Positions 41,201 through 48,889 are shown, counted from the first letter of the stretch. The stretch: 57,548 bases of DNA from Clostridia bacterium (GCA_017504795.1 JAFVQM010000020.1:1-57548); one strand, 5' to 3'. The notes: generated from the sequence alone by a model not told the origin. Numbers and translations: made by a program.

Positions 41201-41719
41201 TTCTCTGACGGAACGCACGTTAAGGTTATAGACGAACACGCCTTTTTCGATTTCAACCTTAATAAATACGTATATTTGAGAAGTGACGCGTCTAACTACA
41301 TAGGGCATTATTTTAATAAGCAAGTAGTAGACGAAAACGGTAATCTAGCGTGGGCAAGAGTGCAGTTAACAAACGTAACTATAACTAATGAGTACACTAT
41401 GGCGTATAGCCCCGTAACGGAAACGCATTTATGCTTATACGTAAACGGAATGCTTTCAATGCCAGGTGGAATTGAAGGGCTAGTAAACACGTTTGAAGTT
41501 GACGGCGATACTATGCAAATAGACCAAGCGAAATATCTTGAAGATGTAGAAACTTACGGTTTATTTACCTATGAAGAATTTTACGAGTTATATCCCGTGC
41601 CAAAGTATATGTTTGACGCGGTTGACGGCGCTAACTTAAAAGTAGCGCTTGGTAAAGGCTTAATAACTTATGAAGAATTATCTTACTTAATTGAAAGGTA
41701 TTCTGAATTTTTTGTATAA
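38210..41719 (+). CDS. Secreted alpha/beta-hydrolase - leucine-rich repeat - Hint protein
   Basis: 1169 residues from ATG 38210 (AGGAGGG 6 bases upstream). Signal peptide about 1-35. Alpha/beta-hydrolase (about 70-480): 'PLITVLTHGLNGSAAAW' oxyanion region and nucleophile elbow 'NLIGHSRGG' with Ser237. BspA-type leucine-rich repeats (about 505-740: 'KITIPATIQVIGGGAFIGLPNL', 'SEAFSRCYNL', 'TIPATVTELGEYAFSDNDKL'). A short 'ISGYTFNYW' repeat. A Hint domain starts at Cys939 ('CVAKGTLITLADG', 'DGTHVKVIDEHAFF', 'THLCLYVNGMLS'), then an 80-residue tail. Intein-type terminal HN and +1 nucleophile are missing. Substrate unknown. Confidence 0.8.
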   Translation: MKIKISKLRITIITLLIMTMFVCCGLSIGMVNVRADDNNIFSGINGSPGAGSTLYNATNTYNYNGDNDIVNNTVQLSNRIYQYYNTNEGTKNNNATSTSMPLITVLTHGLNGSAAAWSNNGANSFAYDEDSLFIRLKESLKTVNLDANIYLADMINKTSFYLYDITNQYDGTYLKNSSVTSITDMSKHIIIIFQSSKPGGYNYEVYEEFNYMLSKIVYDVKQLNNGVLPKINLIGHSRGGITNLMYALDHPDMVASMFSIGTPFFGSDSASTEFGEMFSGGDGLTDIVNRTVFTSYFHRWNDNYTRLYSNINVHALGGYSDTDFVLNEFIKITKQGYQNAIPVDVLECMQVVANELPGVVNGITTILDVIDFLQSYARDDDYTTHEKEAMLQVLADIKYIDVQYYFPNRIVQNLPSSKKVYFLNDVLVDLTSQIGYDVHGAEKYDYRFNVYSKCFRESDYEDKEKKLSSPNSPEVVHNLEARDGDFISYILSHINMAPIGYLYKTTGNTIELVGYNGNNLPAEVTIPSQINGKTVDCISYDLFKGQGDNITKITIPATIQVIGGGAFIGLPNLREVVFANNSALNIIGSEAFSRCYNLVNFEIPRYVHTVEGDAFLCCDKLNLEIDSNNNSFSMTGGVFFNKSGNKLLRYPINKTDSSYTIPATVTELGEYAFSDNDKLQSIRIQGSPHIREYAFCNLTNLQEIHFESTTPPYVEIGAFENTYFSMYVPDGYEEAYYEQLGAYANNVDSTYEVAYQIELICSITGNKVMYAEAYFLCGVTLTHIPSKEHYEMEGVYDLPNGQGNKYVSIEYNTATKKLEAETTAYYWQQHSSGILYINWKRISEDVTCSAVANNSVISNPTVHITSGVESTITAPTISGYTFNYWTIYGTNYTNVSITIDVTLHRSYTTGKITLLGTEHPTQDDYITIYYNKNPEPESCVAKGTLITLADGSQVPVESLTGSERLLVWNLKTGSFDTAPILFIDSEPYKHYDIINLYFSDGTHVKVIDEHAFFDFNLNKYVYLRSDASNYIGHYFNKQVVDENGNLAWARVQLTNVTITNEYTMAYSPVTETHLCLYVNGMLSMPGGIEGLVNTFEVDGDTMQIDQAKYLEDVETYGLFTYEEFYELYPVPKYMFDAVDGANLKVALGKGLITYEELSYLIERYSEFFV

Positions 41720-41721
41720 TT

Positions 41722-41747
41722 AAAAGCACGCGTTTGCGTGCTTTTTC
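41722..41747 (+). terminator. Terminator after the Hint protein gene
   Basis: AAAAGCACGC, loop GTTT and GCGTGCTTTTT. Confidence 0.88.
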
Positions 41748-41785
41748 ATACTTAGAAAAATAATTAGATTATTTTTTAATTTACT

Positions 41786-41814
41786 TTGACTTTACGATAA
41801 AATAATAGTATACT
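41786..41814 (+). promoter_or_regulatory. glyA promoter
   Basis: TTGACT (41786-41791), 17-base spacer, TATACT (41809-41814), 34 bases upstream of the ATG. Confidence 0.75.
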
Positions 41815-41848
41815 TATAGCGTTAAATAAATTATACAGGGGAGAAACT

Positions 41849-43084
41849 ATGTTTTTTGACAAATTACAAAGTTTAGACGCGGAAGTTTACGCATCGGTTG
41901 AGCGCGAACTTAAACGCCAACAACAAAATATTGAACTTATTGCATCTGAAAATATCGTAAGTGAAGCGGTACTTCTTGCAGCGGGTACGGTACTTACTAA
42001 CAAGTACGCCGAGGGTTATCCCGGCAAGCGTTACTACGGCGGTTGCGTGTACGTTGACGAAGTTGAAAATATCGCACGCGAACGCGCTAAAAAGTTATTC
42101 GGAGCTGAGCACGCTAACGTTCAACCCCACAGTGGCGCGAACGCAAACCTTGCCGTATTTTTTGCATTACTTAACCCAGGTGATACCGTTCTTTCGTTAT
42201 CGCTTGCAAACGGCGGTCACTTATCACACGGTTCGCCCGTAAACATTTCGGGTAAATATTTTAACATCGTTCCTTACGAAGTTAGCCTTGACAAGCAAGT
42301 TCTCGATTACGACAACATTAGAAAACTTGCCTTAGAAAATAAGCCCAAACTTATCTTAGCAGGCGCTAGCGCATATCCTAGAACTATTGACTTTGCAAAG
42401 TTTAGAGAAATAGCAGACGAAGTTGGCGCATACTTAATGGTAGATATGGCGCATATTGCAGGCTTAGTTGCGGCAGGTTTGCACCCAAGCCCCGTTCCGT
42501 ATGCAGACGTTGTTACTACCACCACCCACAAGACCTTGCGCGGTCCTCGTGGCGGTATGATACTTTGTAAAGAGCAATACGCTAAACAAATTGACAAAGC
42601 GGTATTCCCAGGAACGCAAGGTGGCCCGCTTATGCATATAATAGCAGCAAAGGCGGTTGCGCTTGGCGAAGCGTTAACTCCTGAGTTTAAGGCTTATCAA
42701 CAACGCATAGTTGATAACGCTCAAACTCTTTCAAAAGCCCTTATCGAAAAGGGCATAAAACTCGTTTCGGGCGGAACGGACAATCACTTAATGCTCGTAG
42801 ACCTTATAGGTACAGGTATAACGGGTAAAGAATTAGAGCGTAGGCTTGACGAAGTTCACATTACCTTAAACAAAAACGCTATTCCTAACGACCCTGAAAG
42901 TCCCTTCGTTACGAGCGGTGTAAGAATAGGAACTCCCGCGGTTTCTCAAAGGGGTTTCGGCAAAGAAGAAATGCTTCAAATTGCAGAATTTATTTACGAC
43001 GCTATTTACAATTTCGAAGAAAAGAAGGAAGAAATCACTAAAAAGGTTATTGCCCTTTGTGAAAAATTTCCCATTTACGAATAA
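41849..43084 (+). CDS. glyA: Serine hydroxymethyltransferase
   Basis: A 411-residue PLP enzyme converting serine and tetrahydrofolate to glycine and methylene-tetrahydrofolate. '[16 protein letters not shown]', '[16 protein letters not shown]' and the PLP-binding Lys228 in '[16 protein letters not shown]' are all present, with '[14 protein letters not shown]' near the end. Length and order are standard. It has its own promoter and a strong GGGGAG ribosome-binding site. It links to the serine/cysteine genes at 15-19 kb only through metabolism. Confidence 0.97.
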   Translation: MFFDKLQSLDAEVYASVERELKRQQQNIELIASENIVSEAVLLAAGTVLTNKYAEGYPGKRYYGGCVYVDEVENIARERAKKLFGAEHANVQPHSGANANLAVFFALLNPGDTVLSLSLANGGHLSHGSPVNISGKYFNIVPYEVSLDKQVLDYDNIRKLALENKPKLILAGASAYPRTIDFAKFREIADEVGAYLMVDMAHIAGLVAAGLHPSPVPYADVVTTTTHKTLRGPRGGMILCKEQYAKQIDKAVFPGTQGGPLMHIIAAKAVALGEALTPEFKAYQQRIVDNAQTLSKALIEKGIKLVSGGTDNHLMLVDLIGTGITGKELERRLDEVHITLNKNAIPNDPESPFVTSGVRIGTPAVSQRGFGKEEMLQIAEFIYDAIYNFEEKKEEITKKVIALCEKFPIYE

Positions 43085-43095
43085 TAATTAAAGAC

Positions 43096-43122
43096 GGTAA
43101 GATTTTTCTTACCTTCTTTTTA
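43096..43122 (+). terminator. Terminator after glyA
   Basis: GGTAAG, loop ATTTTT and CTTACC followed by a TTCTTTTT tract. Confidence 0.75.
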
Positions 43123-43146
43123 TGCGCTTATTAAGGAGATTTGAAA

Positions 43147-44562
43147 ATGCACAAGGTAAGTATGCGCGTTCACGGATATAAACATCCGCCAAGAAAAATT
43201 GAAAAAGACCTAACGCAAGGCCCGTTACTTAAACAAATTATACTGTACTCTATACCCCTTTTATTAACCAACGTTTTACTTCACGTTTTCAAAACTGCGG
43301 ATATTGCGGTTCTTGCTATTTTCGTTGGCGATAGGGCGGTTGCGGCGGTTGGTTCAACCACTTCGCTTATAAGTTTAATGACCATGCTTTTTATAGGTAT
43401 TTCCGTCGGCGTTAACGTTATGGTGTCTCGCTATATCGGTGAGCACGACGAAGAAGCCGTTAAAAAAACCATCGGTTTAAGCGTTCCGCTTGCGCTACTT
43501 TTCGGCGTGGTGCTTATCTTCGTAGGTCAATTTTGTTCAAGATTTTTCTTGGAAATTATGGATTGTGACGAAAACGTTATCGACCTTGCTGAAAAGTATC
43601 TAAGGTTTTATTTTTACGGTGTTCCGCTAGTAGTTTTATACAACTTTATGTCGGCTATAATGCGCGCGTCGGGCGATACGGTTAGACCGCTTATCTACTT
43701 AATAATAGGTGGCGTACTAAACGTAGGGCTTAATCTCTTTTTCGTTCTCGTTTTAGGAAGGGACGTTGAAGGCGTAGCCATAGCAACTGTTGTTTCGCAA
43801 GGCGTTTCGGCGTTGCTTTGTATAATTTCGCTTATAAAGGCAAAAGGTGTTGTTAAACTTCGCGCTAAGTATATGCGCTTTTACAAAAGGGAACTTCTTG
43901 CAGTGTTAAAAATTGGCGTACCGTCGGGGCTTCAAAGTTCACTTTTTGCAATATCTAACGTAACGTTACAATCGGCAATTAACTCGTTTGGCGAATTTGC
44001 TATGGCAGGCTCGTCGTACGCGGCGGAAGTTGACGTTTACATTTACGCTTGTATGAACTCTATTGCCGTGGCGATAATGTCTTTCATATCCCAAAACTAC
44101 GGCGCGGAAAATTACGATAGGGTTAAAAAGTCGGTTATCTATGCGCTAATTATAAATACCGTTTTAGGTCTTGCTATCGGGCTTTTAGTCGTTTTATTAG
44201 GTACGCCCGTTATCAAACTCGTAACTAGCGAAGAAAAAGTAGTAGAATACTTTACTATACGAAATATCATAATGAGTTCAACGTACTTTTTGTGCGGACT
44301 TATGGAAGTTTTATCGTATTCCGTTCGCGGGCTTGGTAAAAGCGTAGTAAGTATGATAGTATCTCTTATCGGCGCGTGCTTGTTTAGAATAGTTTGGGTT
44401 GAAGTTGTTGTAAAACTCACGGGCGATTTTAGTTTGATTTGGTGGTCGTACACCGCGTCTTGGGCGATAACTTCGCTAATATTCGTGCCTATTTTACTTA
44501 GCCAACTCAAAAAAACTAAAAGAAAGTTTTCTAAAAAGATTGAAAATTCCGTTTCGGCATAA
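43147..44562 (+). CDS. MATE family efflux transporter
   Basis: 471 residues from ATG 43147 (AAGGAG upstream, preferred to a TTG at 43141). About twelve membrane segments in two six-helix halves. MATE landmarks: 'LLLTNVLLHVFKTADIAVLAIFVGDRAVAAVG', 'GISVGVNVMVSRYIGEHDEEAV', 'GVPLVVLYNFMSAIMRASGDTVRPL' and 'SFISQNYGAENYDRVKK'. It exchanges Na+ or H+ for a substrate that cannot be predicted from sequence; drug, cell-wall precursor and metabolite exporters all occur in the family. Confidence 0.93.
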   Translation: MHKVSMRVHGYKHPPRKIEKDLTQGPLLKQIILYSIPLLLTNVLLHVFKTADIAVLAIFVGDRAVAAVGSTTSLISLMTMLFIGISVGVNVMVSRYIGEHDEEAVKKTIGLSVPLALLFGVVLIFVGQFCSRFFLEIMDCDENVIDLAEKYLRFYFYGVPLVVLYNFMSAIMRASGDTVRPLIYLIIGGVLNVGLNLFFVLVLGRDVEGVAIATVVSQGVSALLCIISLIKAKGVVKLRAKYMRFYKRELLAVLKIGVPSGLQSSLFAISNVTLQSAINSFGEFAMAGSSYAAEVDVYIYACMNSIAVAIMSFISQNYGAENYDRVKKSVIYALIINTVLGLAIGLLVVLLGTPVIKLVTSEEKVVEYFTIRNIIMSSTYFLCGLMEVLSYSVRGLGKSVVSMIVSLIGACLFRIVWVEVVVKLTGDFSLIWWSYTASWAITSLIFVPILLSQLKKTKRKFSKKIENSVSA

Positions 44563-44660
44563 TAAAATAAACGCATAAAAGTTTGTTTTGTTACATTTTT
44601 TAGTTGTTTTATTACTTTTATTAAATAAAAAATTATGATATAATAAGCTTAATCAATATA

Positions 44661-44751
44661 TCAAACGCCAAGGGGTTTACTCGTAGGGGAAGCGTGGTGA
44701 AAGTCCACCGCAACAGTCATTGCCGTTATAGTCGGAATACCTACCGTTTGA
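44661..44751 (+). ncRNA. Cobalamin riboswitch aptamer
   Basis: Closing stem TCAAACG (44661-44667) with CGTTTGA (44745-44751). Core motif 'GGTGAAAGTCCACCGCAACAG' region (44696-44716, 'GCAACAGTCATTGCCG') and a B12-box-like AGTCGGAATACCTACC (44730-44745). The downstream genes are a DUF4430 lipoprotein and an ECF S component, which suits B12 uptake control. Confidence 0.85.
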
Positions 44752-44778
44752 CGAATTTTTATCAAAGCATTTTCGGGC

Positions 44779-44848
44779 AAAGGAGAATGCGCGGTAGTCT
44801 TATTTTAGACAAAACGAATCTCCTTTCTCGTGCAAAGGAGATTTTTTT
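44779..44848 (+). promoter_or_regulatory. Riboswitch expression platform: terminator/antiterminator that also sequesters the ribosome-binding site
   Basis: Three mutually exclusive segments: AAAGGAGA (44779-44786), TCTCCTTT (44819-44826) and AAAGGAGA (44834-44841). Segments 2 and 3 form a terminator stem with a T-run (44842-44848), and segment 3 is also the Shine-Dalgarno of the lipoprotein gene. Segments 1 and 2 form an antiterminator. CGGTAG (44792-44797) can pair with CTACCG of the B12 box (44741-44746), coupling the platform to ligand binding. Confidence 0.75.
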
Positions 44849-45259
44849 ATGAAAAAATTAGCAACTTTTTTACTCGTTTTTACACTTTCGGTTTGCGCTC
44901 TTTTTGTGGGTTGCAACAAAGACCCGCTCGTTCTTAAAGAGTCGGACAATTTCGTTGTAATTACTGCCGATACAAGTGAAGATCTAACGCTTATAGAGTA
45001 TATAAACTCGCTTGACGAGTATAAGGATATGTTCGTTATAGAAAACGGAATGGTTACTTCAATTGACGGCGTTTCGAACACGGCTAACTGGTCTCACAGT
45101 TGGATGATATATACTAGCGATAGCGAAATGGCTAACACGGGGTGGGGCGAAGTTGAGTATAAAGGCAACGTTTACGGTTCGGCAATACTCGGTGCAAGTG
45201 AACTAAAAGTTAAAAACGGGTGCTTGTATATCTTTGTGTATCAATCTTTTAATTTATGA
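44849..45259 (+). CDS. DUF4430 lipoprotein, putative cobalamin-binding (transcobalamin-like)
   Basis: 136 residues. A signal peptide ends in the lipobox 'LFVGC' (Cys23). The rest fits DUF4430: 'TLIEYINSLDEYKDMFVIENGMVTSIDGVSN', 'SHSWMIYTSD' and a final 'CLYIFVYQSF'. DUF4430 resembles the C-terminal domain of transcobalamin and intrinsic factor. With a cobalamin riboswitch upstream and an ECF S component overlapping downstream, a surface B12-capture role is likely but inferred. It overlaps the next gene by 4 bases. Confidence 0.82.
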   Translation: MKKLATFLLVFTLSVCALFVGCNKDPLVLKESDNFVVITADTSEDLTLIEYINSLDEYKDMFVIENGMVTSIDGVSNTANWSHSWMIYTSDSEMANTGWGEVEYKGNVYGSAILGASELKVKNGCLYIFVYQSFNL

Positions 45260-45774
45260 AAACAGCAAAAGAAATTTCACTACTTGGGGTGTTTATAGCC
45301 CTTTTAATAGGCGGGCAGTTTGCTTTGAGCGCTGTGTCGGGCGTGGAAGTCGTCACCGTTTTAGCCGTTAGTTTTTTCTACTTTTTCGGTATTAAACGTG
45401 GCGTCGTTTTAGCAACCGCATTTTCGCTACTTAGATGTTTAGTGTTCGGCTTTTTTGCAAACGTAGTAATATTATACCTTGTATATTATAACGCACTAGC
45501 GGTTTTGTTTGGTTTAATAGGTAGGGCGTTTAATAAAAAAACGGGCGTAAAAGAAATAGTAATAGTAACTTTAACGGCGGTAGTTTGCACCGTTTTGTTT
45601 ACCGTGCTTGATAACCTTATCTCATATATATACTTTGGCTTAACTCAAAAGGCGTTTGAAGTTTATTTCAAAGCGTCCTTACTTACTATGATACCGCAAG
45701 TAATTTGCGTAGCCGTAACCGTTCCGCTACTTTTTTATCCGCTAACAAAAATATATAAAACCATAAACCTATAA
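45256..45774 (+). CDS. ECF transporter S component, putative cobalamin-specific
   Basis: 172 residues with about five to six membrane helices, small and hydrophobic as S components are: 'EISLLGVFIALLIGGQFALSAVSGVEVVTVLAVSFFYFFGIKRGVVLATAFSLLR' at the start. It has no ATPase of its own, so it needs the shared ECF module encoded elsewhere. The substrate call (cobalamin or a corrinoid) rests on the riboswitch and the DUF4430 partner, with which it is translationally coupled (ATGA). Confidence 0.8.
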   Translation: MKTAKEISLLGVFIALLIGGQFALSAVSGVEVVTVLAVSFFYFFGIKRGVVLATAFSLLRCLVFGFFANVVILYLVYYNALAVLFGLIGRAFNKKTGVKEIVIVTLTAVVCTVLFTVLDNLISYIYFGLTQKAFEVYFKASLLTMIPQVICVAVTVPLLFYPLTKIYKTINL

Positions 45775-45775
45775 A

Positions 45776-45804
45776 AAAACGCTTGGGAAACCCAAGCGTT
45801 TTTT
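45776..45804. terminator. Bidirectional terminator between ECF and AraC genes
   Basis: AACGCTTGGG, loop AAA and CCCAAGCGTT with A-run and T-run flanks. The AraC-type stop codon lies inside it. Confidence 0.88.
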
Positions 45805-46630
45805 AGTTTATATCTAGGTGGTTGTATAAAGTGTAGTTTTCTTTGTTTGCTTCGGACGGGAGTATCCCCATCGTTTTTTTGAACACGCGCGTAAAGTATG
45901 AAACTTCTGAAAACCCGCAGGCAAGCGCCGTTTCTGAAACGGACTTATTCTCCATTAAAAGTGCGCGCGCGTTTTGGCAACGCACTAAGTTGATATATTC
46001 TACCAGCGAGTAGCCCGTAACGTCCTTAAACGTGTGGCTAAGATAACTTTTACTAAAATGAAGGTGACTTGAAACGTCTTCAACCATAAAGTTTTCAAAG
46101 TAATTGTTCTTTATAAACTCAATGGCGTCTCGCACCATATTTATTTTCTTTTTTTCAACGGGGAAAACCTTGTCTGCGTGGCAGGTGTAATTTCGCCTTA
46201 AATACACGAAGATAGAAGTTAAAAGCGAAAGTATGGCGGGGTTTGAAAACTCGTCCTTTTTCTCGTATTCTAATATAATATTTTCAAATAAACTTTTAAC
46301 GTTATCGTCTTTTATAAAAGGCGTAAAATAAAGCGTGTCCGAATACAAACCGCTGGTTTTGAAATAGTCGTCACTCGCGATTAAAACGTAATAGTCAACG
46401 GGTGCTTTGGTTATGACGAAAGAGTGCACGATTGACGAGTTTATAATAATAACGTCACCTTTATTAGGCGTGCACGTGACGCCGTTTAGCGAAATTTCAA
46501 GCCCACCGCTTAAAAAATATATAAACTCAATGGCGTTATGCCAGTGAAGTTCCGAGTGCCTTGAACACCGCATAAGCGAAAACGCTGGGTTTTCGGAAAA
46601 GTGTTTAGTTGACGGTTGATACAATATCAT
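45803..46630 (-). CDS. AraC-family regulator with N-terminal cupin
   Basis: 275 residues. The N-terminal cupin sensor (about 1-140) has 'SELHWHNAIEFIYFLSGGLEISLNGVTCTPNKGDVIIINSSIVHSF'. The C-terminal HTH pair (about 170-270) has 'VEDVSSHLHFSKSYLSHTFKDVTGYSLVEYINLVR' and 'VSETALACGFSEVSYFTRVFKKTMGILPSE'. This class usually activates carbohydrate genes. It is divergent from the two NagB-like genes, its probable targets, with about 190 bases between them containing an AT-rich promoter region. Confidence 0.93.
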   Translation of the reverse strand: MILYQPSTKHFSENPAFSLMRCSRHSELHWHNAIEFIYFLSGGLEISLNGVTCTPNKGDVIIINSSIVHSFVITKAPVDYYVLIASDDYFKTSGLYSDTLYFTPFIKDDNVKSLFENIILEYEKKDEFSNPAILSLLTSIFVYLRRNYTCHADKVFPVEKKKINMVRDAIEFIKNNYFENFMVEDVSSHLHFSKSYLSHTFKDVTGYSLVEYINLVRCQNARALLMENKSVSETALACGFSEVSYFTRVFKKTMGILPSEANKENYTLYNHLDIN

Positions 46631-46822
46631 AGTAAAACTATTTTATCGCTAAAAAGCGAAAAAGTCAATATTATAGCCGTCTTTAAGGGGTAAAAAAAGC
46701 AAAAAAAAGCACGATTGTGCTAAAAATAAACATTATTATGTATAGCGTTTTACAAAAATGTTTGTTATAATTAAAATATCAAAGTGTGTAACCACTAAAT
46801 AAAATTTATAAGGAGAAACAAA

Positions 46823-47803
46823 ATGGCATTTAATAACACCTTTAAGTTTGCGCCTGCCGAGTGGCTTCCCTTCCAAGACAGAGAAGTTTTGGATGCGGTT
46901 GTTAACAAAGATATCAGAGAGCATCAAGGTAAAAATTTTGAAAACCCAGACTTTGAACTCAAAGTAGTATTTGACGTTCATAACTATTTCGCGATTGACT
47001 TATTCCAAAAAATAAGAATGTCCGCCGTGAAGAACGAAAAACTCGTAGTTATTCTTCCTAGCCCTGAAAACGCGGTGTTTATCAGCGTGGTTGAAAATCT
47101 TAACAAATATAAAGTAAGCGCTAAAAACGTTCACGTATTCTTCCTTTACGAATACGCTAACGAAAAGGGCGAAGTTGCTCCTTGGCAAAGCCCGTACAGC
47201 CGTTCTGGCCACTTTATGAGATATTTCTATAATAGGCTTGACGCTGAACTTAGAATGCCTATGGAAAATATCCATTTCTGGACAGAAGAAAATATCGACA
47301 CTTATTCTGATGAAATCGCAGCGCTCGGTGGGGCTGACGTTGCGTATACCGCACTTAGTTGGTCTAGCGGTATCGGTGCTATCGACCCTGAAAGTTTCCC
47401 TGCAAAATCGCTTGACGAATTCCTTTCAATGGGTTCACGCTTAGTTACGCCTATGGCTGAAATGATCGCTCACGATTCGCTTCGCGGTATGTTTGGTTGC
47501 TCGGGCGATATCGCTAACGTTCCTCCAAAAGCAGTTACCGTTGGTCCTAAGGATTTAATGGCGTCAAAAGAGTGGAACGATATGGAATATTTAGTAGGTT
47601 GCGGTGGAAATCCTGCTCATCAAAAATTCCCACTTCAACTTGCAATGTTCGGGCCTATTTGCCCTGAAAACCCCGGTTCGATTATGAGGCTTCACAATGG
47701 TACTTGTTACGTTTGCCCAGAAGTTGCAACCCCAGCAAGCACGTTGCCCGATTATGATATTATCGAGCGCCTTGCGGAAATTCGCAAGAAAGAAGAAAAG
47801 TAA
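46823..47803 (+). CDS. NagB-like protein, probable pseudoenzyme (paralogue 1)
   Basis: 326 residues of the glucosamine-6-phosphate deaminase/isomerase fold, clearly homologous to the next product ('FAPAEWLPFQDREVLDAV' against 'FNPADWLPTQDKAVLEYC'). The catalytic positions of NagB are lost. The MDEY aspartate region reads 'FLYEYANEKG' (Asp to Tyr), and the GxDGHxAFNEP loop reads 'SWSSGIGAIDP', without the His. It has its own conserved features, such as 'GNPAHQKFPLQLAMFGP' and 'GTCYVCPE'. It could be a regulatory or structural partner of paralogue 2. AAGGAG precedes the ATG. Confidence 0.8.
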   Translation: MAFNNTFKFAPAEWLPFQDREVLDAVVNKDIREHQGKNFENPDFELKVVFDVHNYFAIDLFQKIRMSAVKNEKLVVILPSPENAVFISVVENLNKYKVSAKNVHVFFLYEYANEKGEVAPWQSPYSRSGHFMRYFYNRLDAELRMPMENIHFWTEENIDTYSDEIAALGGADVAYTALSWSSGIGAIDPESFPAKSLDEFLSMGSRLVTPMAEMIAHDSLRGMFGCSGDIANVPPKAVTVGPKDLMASKEWNDMEYLVGCGGNPAHQKFPLQLAMFGPICPENPGSIMRLHNGTCYVCPEVATPASTLPDYDIIERLAEIRKKEEK

Positions 47804-47815
47804 GGAGGTAGACTT

Positions 47816-48748
47816 ATGAATCGCAATTTATTTGATTTTAATCCGGCAGATTGGCTTCCTACTCAGGACAAAGCAGTTTTAGAATATTGTAGAAACGTTA
47901 AACGTGAAGAAATGGAATTCACCAACAAAAACGGCTATACGATAAGAGTCGTTCCTCATCCGTCAAGCGCGGTTGCGGTTGAACTTTTCAACTGGATATA
48001 TAGGTCTGACGTTGAAGATAAAAAGACGGTTATCGTTTTCCCCAACTCTTGGAAAAATATTTATATGAGCGCAGCGGAAATGTGTAATAAATACAACGTT
48101 TCGGCAAGAAACATCCACGCTTTCTGTATGGACGAGTATGCCGATGAAGACGGTAACGTTGCTCCTATTTCTTGGTATCGTTCACTCGGTGGCCACTTTA
48201 TGACCGAATTCTATATGAGTTTCCGTGAAGATTTACGCCCACCGCTTAAACAAATGCACTACTACACCAACGAAAACATCAACTGCTACTCGGATATGAT
48301 AGCAGAAGAAGGTAACGGTGGTGCCGACCTTATTATTTCGGCTACCGGTTGGGTAGGTCATACCGCGTTTATCGACCCCAAGACCAAAGCGTTCAAGGCA
48401 GACAATTTAGAAGATTTCCTTAAAATTAAAGCAGGCTTTGTAGATAACCACCGCTTAACTATCCAACAAAACTCGGGTGGCGGTTCTGCTCTTTGGCATA
48501 CGCCTAGATACTCCGTTTCTATCGGCCCGTGGGACGTTATTCACGCACGTGAACACTTAGAGCGTCACGACCTTGGTAACGTAGGCGGTTACAATTCTTG
48601 GGAACGTATGATTTCACGCCTTCAACTTTACGGTCCTGTGTGCAAAGAAGTTCCCGCATCTATCTATCAACTTACCAAAGGTACTATCTACGTAAGTGAA
48701 GATATGGCGTTGCCTGTTAACAATCCGATTGACCTTAAATCATTTTAA
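47816..48748 (+). CDS. NagB-like sugar-phosphate isomerase/deaminase family protein (paralogue 2)
   Basis: 310 residues. It keeps 'FCMDEYADEDG', matching the catalytic Asp72 block of NagB, and 'GWVGHTAFIDP', with the conserved His of the GxDGHIAFNEP loop. The Asp before GH is Val, and the loop Glu is Asp. An active enzyme of altered specificity is therefore possible, but standard glucosamine-6-phosphate deamination is uncertain. AAGGAGG lies 12 bases after paralogue 1, so they form one operon. The divergent cupin-AraC gene suggests regulation by a sugar. The stop codon lies inside a stem-loop repeat. Confidence 0.82.
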   Translation: MNRNLFDFNPADWLPTQDKAVLEYCRNVKREEMEFTNKNGYTIRVVPHPSSAVAVELFNWIYRSDVEDKKTVIVFPNSWKNIYMSAAEMCNKYNVSARNIHAFCMDEYADEDGNVAPISWYRSLGGHFMTEFYMSFREDLRPPLKQMHYYTNENINCYSDMIAEEGNGGADLIISATGWVGHTAFIDPKTKAFKADNLEDFLKIKAGFVDNHRLTIQQNSGGGSALWHTPRYSVSIGPWDVIHAREHLERHDLGNVGGYNSWERMISRLQLYGPVCKEVPASIYQLTKGTIYVSEDMALPVNNPIDLKSF

Positions 48749-48880
48749 TCCCTTATAAGCGTCGCATAACGGCGTTACTGCTTCGGTCTTGCGACCACAA
48801 CAACCAACAAGGTTAGTTTTGTCCGCAAGCCCTTGCGAGCCTTGTTCTGCTTGCTTCTAAGGTCTTAAAAAGGTTGCAAT
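48743..48880 (+). repeat. Stem-loop repeat unit 8, near-identical to 36505-36632
   Basis: 128 bases (48743-48870) match 36505-36632 with a single difference (T at 48851 against C at 36613). It then continues with AGGTTGCAATAAACAA, which matches the end of unit 7 (36855-36870), as if internal units had been lost or gained. The repeat includes the TAA stop of the gene before it. Confidence 0.85.
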
Positions 48881-48889
48881 AAACAAAAT

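Noticed and set aside
41024..41480. Splicing intein
   Set aside because: The Hint fold lacks the terminal HN and a following nucleophile, and the sequence after it is not the rest of an interrupted domain.
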